Of a DNA stretch of 16,779 bases, positions 8,132 through 15,490 are shown one piece after another. Position 1 is the first letter of the stretch; the number at the start of each line of letters is the position of its first letter. The notes below the pieces were generated by a model that was not told where the DNA came from, ran no database searches, and was given only the letters and a program-made list of their open reading frames with translations. A program made the translations under genes and the position numbers. This stretch comes from Candidatus Poseidoniaceae archaeon (lineage in GTDB: Archaea; Thermoplasmatota; Poseidoniia; Poseidoniales; Poseidoniaceae), in contig DUJK01000039.1 of the NCBI GenBank assembly GCA_013329925.1, forward strand, positions 1-16,779. Reading direction: 5' to 3'.

Positions 8132-8611
8132 ATGGCCGGCTATTGGTTAATGAAGTCAGAACCTCATGTATATCCTTACGAGCAATTAGTTGCCGATGGT
8201 TCTACTCATTGGGATGGTGTAAGAAATTACCAAGCTAGAAACATGATGAGAGATGATATGAAAATGGGTGACTTGGTGTTATTTTATCACTCCAATCACA
8301 AGCCTCCTCATGTTGCTGGAATCGCTAGAGTTTGCAAAGAGGGATATCCTGATTTTACTGCTCAAGATCCCAATTCAAAATACTTTGATGAAAAAGCCAA
8401 TCCAGAAAACCCCCGCTGGATGATGGTAGATATTGAACCAGTCATGGGGCTGGAAGAAATTATTCCATTAGATGCGATTAAGAATAATCCTGAATGTGAT
8501 GGGATGTTACTAGTAAAAAAAGGGCAGAGACTCTCTGTACAACCGGTTGAAGAAGAACATTTTTCTGCCGTCCTTCGAATGGCTAAAATGACACTTGCAG
8601 ATTTGAGTTGA
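8132..8611 (+). CDS. EVE-domain protein (thymocyte nuclear protein 1-like)
   Basis: EVE domains belong to the PUA-like fold and are thought to bind modified bases in nucleic acid; the target here is unknown. The 159 residues are a single domain. It starts with GYWLMKSEP (3-11), followed by HWDGVRNYQARN (26-37), then GDLVLFYHSN (46-55) and HVAGIARV (60-67), all characteristic of the family. Near the C-terminus, GMLLVKKGQRLSVQPV (124-139) is another conserved stretch. I chose the ATG at 8132 because similarity begins there. A longer frame opens at 8057 inside the preceding RND gene, but the extra 25 residues do not look like EVE sequence. The gene is probably cotranscribed with the aminotransferase, whose ATG is 4 bp after its stop codon. 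Confidence 0.88.
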   Translation: MAGYWLMKSEPHVYPYEQLVADGSTHWDGVRNYQARNMMRDDMKMGDLVLFYHSNHKPPHVAGIARVCKEGYPDFTAQDPNSKYFDEKANPENPRWMMVDIEPVMGLEEIIPLDAIKNNPECDGMLLVKKGQRLSVQPVEEEHFSAVLRMAKMTLADLS

Positions 8612-8615
8612 GATA

Positions 8616-9830
8616 ATGGTTAGAGCACAAATTCCAGTTGCTACAAGGGCTGCTAATATTGAATATGCTATACGAGATGTAGTTGTACCGGCGACAAAAT
8701 TAGAAGCAGAAGGACACAAAATACTGAAACTTAACATTGGAGATCCTATTGCCTACCCTGGATTACCAACTCCAAAACATATGGTTGAAGCATATGTAGA
8801 TGCATTGAGAAATGGCAGTAACGGCTACTCACCGTCTTATGGCATTCCTGAGTTGCGATCTGCAATTGCTCAAGATGAAAGAGGCAAAGGCTGGCCAGCA
8901 AGACAAGAAGACATCTATGTTTGTCATGGGGTCACTGAAGCCTTGCAAATTATATTTGCCGCTACATTAGAGGAAGGTGACCAAGTTCTTGCCCCTGGAC
9001 CTCATTATCCTCCATACATGGCTTATCCTCAGATGTACGGTGCAGAAACAGTAGAATACCAGTTGAATCCAAACGATGGTTGGAAATTAGATTTTGCAGA
9101 TATCGAAGCCAAAATGTCTGATGATGTTAAACTTCTAGTTTTGATTAATCCTAATAATCCATGCGGTGCTGTTGTTGGGAAAGATGAAATTTTCCGTCTA
9201 TTATCAATTGTCAGAAAATATCCAAATTGTATAGTGATTGCAGATGAGATATACGATGGACTAGATTTTACTGGTGAGCAAAAAAGTGTAGCCAGTCTTT
9301 CACCTGATGTGCCAGTTTTTGTCTTGAATGGTGTTTCTAAGGTATTTTATGCACCAGGTTGGAGAATTGGCTATCTAGGAATACATGATCCAAAAGCAAG
9401 GCTAACATTGGTAAGAGATGGTATCGAGCGATTACTTCGTTCTAGATTATGTGCCTCAACTCCTGCCCAATTGGGATACTTAGCTGGACTCGATTCAGAC
9501 CGCACTTGGATGAAATCATATTCTAATAAAATTATTGAACAAAGAAACCTCTGTGTTGAGAGAATTTCCAAAATAGATGGCTTAGAAGTTCAATCATCCG
9601 GAGGAGCATTCTACATGTTTGTCAAATTAGTTGATCAAAAGTGGCATGAAAATGATAAGGATTTTGTATTGCAATTATTACATGAGGAGCATGTTCTAGT
9701 GGTTCATGGGAGTGGATTTTCTGCTGAACTGGGAAAAGGTCATTTTAGAATCGTTTATTTACCAAATATTGATGTTTTAAACGATGCATTCGACCGCATA
9801 GAGCGGTTTTTAATTCGTCACAGAGATTAA
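8616..9830 (+). CDS. alaA: PLP-dependent class I aminotransferase, AlaA-like
   Basis: It probably converts pyruvate and glutamate to alanine and 2-oxoglutarate, or handles a related amino acid. Its 404 residues align from memory with E. coli AlaA through the N-terminal IRDVVVPATKLEAEGHKILK and NIGDP, the central INPNNPCGAVV, and RLCASTPAQ. PLP-site residues are visible: Asn181 in NPNNP, Asp210 and Tyr213 in ADEIYDG, the Schiff-base Lys242 in NGVSKVFYAPGWR, and Arg250 in the same motif. A C-terminal Arg in HFRIVYLP would bind the substrate carboxylate. The specificity (alanine, aspartate or another amino acid) cannot be settled from sequence alone, so the symbol is tentative. It starts 4 bp after the EVE gene stop codon, suggesting translational coupling. 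Confidence 0.82.
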   Translation: MVRAQIPVATRAANIEYAIRDVVVPATKLEAEGHKILKLNIGDPIAYPGLPTPKHMVEAYVDALRNGSNGYSPSYGIPELRSAIAQDERGKGWPARQEDIYVCHGVTEALQIIFAATLEEGDQVLAPGPHYPPYMAYPQMYGAETVEYQLNPNDGWKLDFADIEAKMSDDVKLLVLINPNNPCGAVVGKDEIFRLLSIVRKYPNCIVIADEIYDGLDFTGEQKSVASLSPDVPVFVLNGVSKVFYAPGWRIGYLGIHDPKARLTLVRDGIERLLRSRLCASTPAQLGYLAGLDSDRTWMKSYSNKIIEQRNLCVERISKIDGLEVQSSGGAFYMFVKLVDQKWHENDKDFVLQLLHEEHVLVVHGSGFSAELGKGHFRIVYLPNIDVLNDAFDRIERFLIRHRD

Positions 9831-9834
9831 TTAC

Positions 9835-9863
9835 CGAAGTATTCATGTGCGTAGATTACTTCG
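9835..9863. repeat. 7-bp perfect inverted repeat upstream of the 12-helix protein gene
   Basis: CGAAGTA at 9835-9841 is exactly complementary to TACTTCG at 9857-9863, with a 15-nt spacer. It fills most of the 40-bp gap between the aminotransferase stop and the next ATG at 9871, ending 7 bp before that ATG. It could be an operator, or an RNA hairpin that hides the start region or ends the upstream transcript. Confidence 0.5.
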
Positions 9864-9870
9864 CTAGCCC

Positions 9871-12800
9871 ATGGATAAAAAGAAAATCGGCTTATTGCTG
9901 ATTTTATGTTTTGTCTTTTTCCAACTGTTTTCAAAGGTAGTCTCAGCGGAGGGTTCTGATGAGTCAGGTTTTGATATCATGTATTTGGCGCCTATTTTTC
10001 TTGGTTTTTTTGTTGCATTCCTAATGTGGAAATGGTTTATTCCAGTGCAATTGGCAAATTTACAAGTTGCGTTTGAAATTGATGATGATTTGTATGAAGT
10101 TCATCGCGTGACAAGGGATAATGAAGATGCTAGAGATTTACTCTCTGAAGGTTCAGTAGGATATGGTCTAGGTCTATACATGATGGGTATGACAGGAGTT
10201 TTGATACTTATTGGCGAGTTCCTTTTTGACCCAGACTATTTTTACACTCCCACGCTTTATTTAATCGGCATACTTGTCGGAATTCCAATTTTGATTTCAC
10301 CATGGGAAACAATGAATGCTCAACTCTCCAAGAATCGTAGCCAAGTCAATAAAAGCGCAATAATTGACTTCTTCCGACGTACATTGACTCTTTTCATAAT
10401 TGTTGGTATAACCTTTGCTTCTCTACTATATGGTCTGCAAGAATCTGAAGGGGCTGTAATTGAACCATTTTGGTTGGCTCTTGCAATGTTAGTTTTCATG
10501 TCCCCGACCATTTTTGCCTACGGTAGGATAATGGGTGCTTCTTGGAATATGCTGCTCATTGGAAAATGGCGTACGTCAAATGGCAAAAAAAACCCAATTG
10601 ATCCAGATAAACCAGGATTTGTCAATAGATTCTTCTCATTACTACTTGTTATATTTCTGATCACAATGCCCATCACTGCCCTTAATGGCATAGTGACAGT
10701 CCTACATGTTCTAATCAATAATCCCGATAATTCAACCGAAGTGCTAAATTATGGTGGTATTATTGGCTTTTCGATATATGAGAGAATTGACCTAATATCA
10801 GAGATATTATTCCATTGGGAGTTTATCAAAAGTTTGCCCCAGTTCCTATCTCTATACTTGTCGCTAAACATTGCTATTGTGGGATTGGCCTTCATATTTG
10901 AATTAACTAGAAACTTGATGCTAGGCGGCCAAAGTTTTGGCGGAGTATTTGGAGTGATAATCGATAATCCAAGGGATATTAGAACTGAAGTCGATGCCCA
11001 AACTAGACAATTAAAATTTGCCTTTGCTGGATTTTCTGGATATACAGTTTTACTTTTGCTGCTAGTTTGTTACAAAGAATTTGGAAGTTTAATGCCCTTT
11101 ACAGATTCGCTTGAAGCTAATAATTTTGATGAGGGTATGCGTTTATTGGCAACCTGGATGTTTATTGCAGTGGGGCAATTGGTTTTCTTACTGACGTGGT
11201 TGGTATCAATAATCAGATTTACCCATTTGAGAAATTTGAGATTTGACCTTAATCCAGATGAAAGACGTGAAGGCGCTGTCAGAATTGCTGGTGGAGACTG
11301 GATGAGAACACTGGTTGACGAAGCTGCTTTGCAAGAAGACCTTGATACTCTTATTAGATTCCAACGGCGTTCCTTAAGCGGTGATGAATCTGTCATAAGG
11401 TTCGAGAAGGGTCGTGCTAGGATGTGGGAATTGGCCATAAGGGGACTTTGGCCTTCGGCTATAGAAGAAGCTAGAAAAGTCCTTGCGCAATCTGGCGGTG
11501 ATGATGACATTGCTAGAATGATTATTGCAACTGGTCACATGGCATCACGTAGGTTAGACGCTGCTAGAGATGCACTTCACGGACTTGAGCAACCTGAAGG
11601 ATATGATGAACCAGAATTACTGGCCTTTGTTTGTGAATGGTTAGACCCATGGAGTGGGAATGTCTCAGAGGATGATTTTTGGGATTGGGAAAATAATTCA
11701 TGCATCAATCATTTACAGCATCTAACTCAAATGATCAGAGGATGGAATCCTAAACCAAATAATGACTTTTTGAATAAAGATAGACTTTCCAGAAATGCTC
11801 AGTTATCTATGATTTCTCTTATGCGTGGTCAAAGAATGCATGACGAAGCTTTAGAACTAGCTTTGAAGTTGGTAAGGGCAGATCCAACAGGGGTAAGGCC
11901 TAGAATAGCAGCTTCATTATGCTTAATTGACAAGGGCGACTGGCATAGTGCTCGCTCAATAATGGCTGAATTAAATGAAAGTGACAAATATGATCCAAGA
12001 GTTATGGCTCTTTCTGCAATACTTGGTCAACCTGTCGACGTCGAGGAGTTTGAGGTGGCACTCGTTAAGGGTGAAGGTAAATCTATGAAGAAATGGATTA
12101 ATCAGGCACCGTGTAATTCAGTAGCAGCACTTGACGTTAAAGGCGGTATGGATGAAGCAATCAATGCCAATCTTTTGATAACCGCTCATGAAGCAACCAG
12201 AAGACAAATGACTCCAAGATATCAACCTGGGAAATTATCGTTTGTATTTAATTTCTTTATTCTAGCGCCTCTATGGATCCTAATTGGGATATATTTGTTT
12301 ACCGAAGTAGGTCAAATGGAAGGGCTAATTAGCACCGCCATATTAATGACAACACATTCTACTAGTCGTCGAGTTTTACGGCAACAAAGGAAGTTAATCA
12401 GACATAGAGATCAAAAAGCAATGGTCGCTTATGCCAAGAGAATGAAACGATTCAAAGTAGTCCCAAAACGAGATAATATCCCTGTTGGCACACACTTACT
12501 ATTGTCTGGAATACTAGTGTCGGTAAATGGTGTTGTGCTGGATATAGGACTCCCCGGGTGGATGACAGAACATTTACCTAATGAACCAGATAAAGCAATC
12601 AAGTCAAGATTGAAAAGACGAAGCAGCAAATTGTCAAAATCACGTCCGCCTAGATTGAAGCCACTAGGCGACGGGTGGTGGTTAAAACGTCCTAAAGAAG
12701 ACGATTCTGATACTCCAGTACTAGAGCGGCTAATTGGTAAAGTTGCCTATCGAGGCAGACCCGGATATATCGATCGCAAAAAGGGTGTTGGAGCTCGACC

Positions 12801-12975
12801 AACTGGTAAAATTCCCGGAAAATCTCGTCCTGCACACACATTAGATTTGAACAGGAGAGGTATACCAACCAATACAATAATTTCTGAAAGAAATTCGGCT
12901 AAGCCTAAATTTGTGCCTAAATCCAAGGTACAAAATTCTAGAAGGCCACCATCTAGAAGGAAAAAAAATAATTAA
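9871..12975 (+). CDS. Large polytopic membrane protein with cytosolic helical-repeat domain, function unknown
   Basis: I do not recognise a family. The 1034 residues begin with a Lys-rich tip and a hydrophobic stretch (6-26, helix or uncleaved signal). Helices follow near 36-56, 98-118, 128-145, 171-188, 198-217, 254-276, 322-343, 385-401 and 425-447. Basic loops on alternate sides put the N-terminus inside. Residues 450-787 are soluble and, by this topology, cytosolic. Segments such as IRGLWPSAIEEARKVLAQ and QRMHDEALELALKLVRADP look like TPR helices. A further helix is at 789-810, with a weaker one near 816-828, then a basic run (TSRRVLRQQRKLIRHRD). The last 130 residues (905-1034) are rich in Lys, Arg and Pro and are probably disordered. 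The plan suggests a membrane scaffold with partners in the cytosol. The start at 9871 follows an inverted repeat. Confidence 0.8.
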   Translation: MDKKKIGLLLILCFVFFQLFSKVVSAEGSDESGFDIMYLAPIFLGFFVAFLMWKWFIPVQLANLQVAFEIDDDLYEVHRVTRDNEDARDLLSEGSVGYGLGLYMMGMTGVLILIGEFLFDPDYFYTPTLYLIGILVGIPILISPWETMNAQLSKNRSQVNKSAIIDFFRRTLTLFIIVGITFASLLYGLQESEGAVIEPFWLALAMLVFMSPTIFAYGRIMGASWNMLLIGKWRTSNGKKNPIDPDKPGFVNRFFSLLLVIFLITMPITALNGIVTVLHVLINNPDNSTEVLNYGGIIGFSIYERIDLISEILFHWEFIKSLPQFLSLYLSLNIAIVGLAFIFELTRNLMLGGQSFGGVFGVIIDNPRDIRTEVDAQTRQLKFAFAGFSGYTVLLLLLVCYKEFGSLMPFTDSLEANNFDEGMRLLATWMFIAVGQLVFLLTWLVSIIRFTHLRNLRFDLNPDERREGAVRIAGGDWMRTLVDEAALQEDLDTLIRFQRRSLSGDESVIRFEKGRARMWELAIRGLWPSAIEEARKVLAQSGGDDDIARMIIATGHMASRRLDAARDALHGLEQPEGYDEPELLAFVCEWLDPWSGNVSEDDFWDWENNSCINHLQHLTQMIRGWNPKPNNDFLNKDRLSRNAQLSMISLMRGQRMHDEALELALKLVRADPTGVRPRIAASLCLIDKGDWHSARSIMAELNESDKYDPRVMALSAILGQPVDVEEFEVALVKGEGKSMKKWINQAPCNSVAALDVKGGMDEAINANLLITAHEATRRQMTPRYQPGKLSFVFNFFILAPLWILIGIYLFTEVGQMEGLISTAILMTTHSTSRRVLRQQRKLIRHRDQKAMVAYAKRMKRFKVVPKRDNIPVGTHLLLSGILVSVNGVVLDIGLPGWMTEHLPNEPDKAIKSRLKRRSSKLSKSRPPRLKPLGDGWWLKRPKEDDSDTPVLERLIGKVAYRGRPGYIDRKKGVGARPTGKIPGKSRPAHTLDLNRRGIPTNTIISERNSAKPKFVPKSKVQNSRRPPSRRKKNN

Positions 12976-13018
12976 CAGTAATCAATTTGTTCAAAGACCT
13001 AGTTGACTACCGTGGTTC

Positions 13019-14332
13019 ATGGGCGAAGTACCGGGTTCTTGGAAACCAAATAATGAGACATTAGCAAAAGCCAATGCGGTGATGGATGCCACCAAGGCCA
13101 GTGGTGATTTGTATAGGAATGGTCTAGGCATGATTGCTTCCGAGAATATAATCTCTCCAATGGTCCAAAAAATAGTTGCTAGCGACTTGCATGGCAGATA
13201 TGCAGAAGGTTTGCCGGGCAAAAGATATTATCAAGGATGTGATGATTTTGATACTATTGAAAGTCTGGGTATTTCTTTAGCTAAACAGGTTTTTGGGGCT
13301 CAATTTGCTAATATCCAATCAACATCTGGAACGGTTTCTAATATTGCTGCTCTAAAGGCACTTGCCAAACCTGGGGACAAAATCACTGCAGTCTCCACTG
13401 CAGATGGAGGTCACATTTCCCATGCCAGAATGGGTGCTGTTGGGCTCAGAGATCTTGATTTGTCTACCTATCCATGGGATATTGATCGTATGGAGCCGGA
13501 TATAGATGGTGCATGCAAATTAATTCGAGAAATTAGTCCGAAAGTATGCTTGATAGGTCAATCGGTATTTTTATTCCCCACCCCGCTTAAAGAAATTGCA
13601 GCCGCAGCACATGAAGTTGGAGCATCGGTTATGTATGATGGAGCCCACGTTCTTGGACTCATTGCTGGAGGTCAATTTCAAGATCCTTTACGAGAAGGTG
13701 CTGACATAATGACTGGTTCATCCCACAAAACATTCCCGGGCCCACAAGGAGGTTTCTTATTATCTTCTTCCGAGGATGAGAAAGTCCAAAAAAGGCTTAA
13801 TAATGCTATTTTCCCAGGCGTTTGTTCATCCTATCATCTACATCATGTGGCTGGGAAAGTAGTCGCATTGGCAGAATTTGAAGAATATGGTGAGACGTAT
13901 GCTAAGGATATTGTAAAGAATTCTAGAGCACTAGCTGAATCTTTGGCGGCTGAAGGTTTTGATGTACTCGCAGAATCACGAAATTATACCGCTTCTCATC
14001 AAGTGTTAACAAGACACGGCGATATAGACTCAGGTGCGGGTGCTAAGGCTGCGAAAACCTTGGAGGATGTAGGTATAATTACCAATATGAATATGCTGCC
14101 AGGTGATACTAAGGCCTTGACGCCATCTGGACTAAGACTTGGAGTTCAAGAATTGACAAGGGTCGGAATGGGCAAAACTGAGATGGCAGAAGTTGCCAAA
14201 TTATTCGCTAGAGCACTTATCCACAATGAGGACTTGAATAGAGTGAAACAGGATGTTAAAAATCTTAAGTCAAATTTCCAAACAATAAGATACTGTTTCA
14301 ATGAGGAAGAGCAATCTGGTTACATTTTATGA
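13019..14332 (+). CDS. glyA: Serine hydroxymethyltransferase, archaeal type
   Basis: It interconverts serine and glycine, passing a one-carbon unit to a pterin carrier, in the cytosol. Its 437 residues match the archaeal length. Family signatures are ASENIIS (40-46, catalytic Glu42), GRYAEGLPGKRYYQG (59-73), and the PLP-binding YDGAHVLGL (206-214) with Asp207 and His210. The Schiff-base Lys237 is in TGSSHKTFPGPQGG, and the substrate-carboxylate Arg373 is in SGLRLGVQELTR. Whether the carrier is tetrahydrofolate or a methanopterin derivative cannot be read from the sequence. It links to serA at the other end of the window, since the two together give serine and glycine. The gap before it is 43 bp, and the next gene begins 9 bp after its stop codon. 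Confidence 0.94.
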   Translation: MGEVPGSWKPNNETLAKANAVMDATKASGDLYRNGLGMIASENIISPMVQKIVASDLHGRYAEGLPGKRYYQGCDDFDTIESLGISLAKQVFGAQFANIQSTSGTVSNIAALKALAKPGDKITAVSTADGGHISHARMGAVGLRDLDLSTYPWDIDRMEPDIDGACKLIREISPKVCLIGQSVFLFPTPLKEIAAAAHEVGASVMYDGAHVLGLIAGGQFQDPLREGADIMTGSSHKTFPGPQGGFLLSSSEDEKVQKRLNNAIFPGVCSSYHLHHVAGKVVALAEFEEYGETYAKDIVKNSRALAESLAAEGFDVLAESRNYTASHQVLTRHGDIDSGAGAKAAKTLEDVGIITNMNMLPGDTKALTPSGLRLGVQELTRVGMGKTEMAEVAKLFARALIHNEDLNRVKQDVKNLKSNFQTIRYCFNEEEQSGYIL

Positions 14333-14341
14333 TGTGTAATT

Positions 14342-15418
14342 ATGCCACTTATCGAGGATAATATAGACACTCATGATGAAGACTTGACGAGAAAATTTTG
14401 GAATCAGTTTACCCTTCAACAATCCGGTGAAATGGCAGATGATGACAAAAACACATGGGTTATTTTTCACGAAGATGAATTTAACAAACTTATCTATCAT
14501 TATGAATCAATAATTTCATCACCAATTGGTAGGATATTACATAATTCTGCTGCGGATTCTTTGGAATTGGTAATTGCTAATTTAGCAACTATTAGGGCTA
14601 AGTTTTTCGGTAAAAGACAATTGAATAAAAGGTTAGTAGAACTTTGGGAATTATGCGGTTGGGGAACAAATAATTTCAATAATTCGACAATCAAAACTAA
14701 TTTGTTTGCTTCAGTAGCAGCTGGATTTTATTTATCAACAGTAGAATTATTAGAAAATCGCCGGTATAAGCTTGAATGGTCGCAAAAATCCACTCATATA
14801 ATTGACTTTAAACGTTCAAATGTGAATAATGTAATGCCCCATCCAAAGTTGATTAAATCAATACCATGGGCTTATTTAGACGATTTAAAAGCAAGCATAA
14901 TTAATTGTGATGTCAAACTTGAATCTCAAGAACTAGGATGGTCTATTGAAGGGAGAACATCTTTCTTGTTGCCCTGTGACTTCTTCAACAGAGTAATTCA
15001 AAATTCCTCCGGTTTTGTTGAGGAGTTACCTAGTAAAATATATGAAAAATGGGATTTAGTTGGTCTTGATGAGATCTATTCGAATGGCTTAATTGCTATG
15101 CTTGAATCCGCTAAAGAAGTATTTTTGTCAATGGATAACTTCGTTTATCTGAGAGATGAACAAGATTGGGATAAAACCATTTTTAAACATATGACTTGCT
15201 TTGGTTATGCAACTCCACAATTAGTTAGACAAGATGAATTTACCAGTATTTTTCAAATGAATTTAACGCCTAGTTTACCGTTGTCCCTAGGAAAATTAGT
15301 GGGTCTCTGGGAAAGAGCAAACGGTAAGGTCGCAAAATGCCGAATAACACGTGACAAGCGGGTTATAAACGTCGAGATATCTCCCTTGCTAGAGTACATT
15401 TTGGAAGACACAAATTAG
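14342..15418 (+). CDS. Hypothetical protein with two apparently related halves
   Basis: I do not recognise this 358-residue protein. It has no signal peptide or membrane helix and is probably cytosolic. Two halves seem to follow one pattern. An edge strand plus helix occurs as WVIFHEDEFNKLI (39-51) and SFLLPCDFFNRVI (207-219). A helix follows, then a C-G-aromatic turn (CGWG at 105-108, CFGY at 286-289). Next comes a helix with VELLE (134-138) or VGLWE (320-324), and each half ends in a strand, HIIDF (152-156) or RVINVEI (340-346). The spacing is similar in both halves. Superficially this recalls small ligand-binding folds of the V4R/heme-NO type, but that is a guess. It lies 9 bp after glyA and is probably cotranscribed with it. 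Its AT-rich codon use is like that of the neighbours. Confidence 0.75.
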   Translation: MPLIEDNIDTHDEDLTRKFWNQFTLQQSGEMADDDKNTWVIFHEDEFNKLIYHYESIISSPIGRILHNSAADSLELVIANLATIRAKFFGKRQLNKRLVELWELCGWGTNNFNNSTIKTNLFASVAAGFYLSTVELLENRRYKLEWSQKSTHIIDFKRSNVNNVMPHPKLIKSIPWAYLDDLKASIINCDVKLESQELGWSIEGRTSFLLPCDFFNRVIQNSSGFVEELPSKIYEKWDLVGLDEIYSNGLIAMLESAKEVFLSMDNFVYLRDEQDWDKTIFKHMTCFGYATPQLVRQDEFTSIFQMNLTPSLPLSLGKLVGLWERANGKVAKCRITRDKRVINVEISPLLEYILEDTN

Positions 15419-15427
15419 GTCAAGTAT

Positions 15428-15468
15428 GGTTAACCTCTATAACCGATAGATGTAGACCGTGGTATACC
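15428..15468 (+). promoter_or_regulatory. TATA-like box flanked by two GGTWWACC palindromes
   Basis: GGTTAACC at 15428-15435 and GGTATACC at 15461-15468 are both perfect 8-bp palindromes fitting GGTWWACC, with centres 33 bp apart (about three helical turns). Between them TATAA at 15438-15442 could be the TATA box of the surface-protein gene. Transcription would then start near 15466, inside the second palindrome. Such an arrangement would suit a dimeric repressor or a looping regulator. Confidence 0.4.
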
Positions 15469-15481
15469 GGCGTTTAGCCAA

Positions 15482-15486
15482 GTGAT
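15482..15486 (+). promoter_or_regulatory. Shine-Dalgarno-like GTGAT before the surface-protein gene
   Basis: GTGAT lies 4 nt before the ATG at 15491, nearly the same placement as before dinB. It supports this start codon. Confidence 0.4.
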
Positions 15487-15490
15487 TGTT

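Noticed and set aside
9793..9811. ACCGC/GCGGT hairpin followed by a short T run, resembling a bacterial intrinsic terminator
   Set aside because: It lies within the aminotransferase coding sequence (encoding DRIERFL) before the stop codon, and the stem is only 5 bp, so chance is more likely.
11070..11510. 146-codon open frame on the minus strand inside the 12-helix protein gene
   Set aside because: The sense frame is continuous over 1034 codons with coherent topology. The antisense frame is Ser-rich with no domain features.
12856..12870. Another GGTATACC palindrome, inside the 12-helix protein gene
   Set aside because: It is within coding sequence, alone and far from any start, so it is taken as a chance match.
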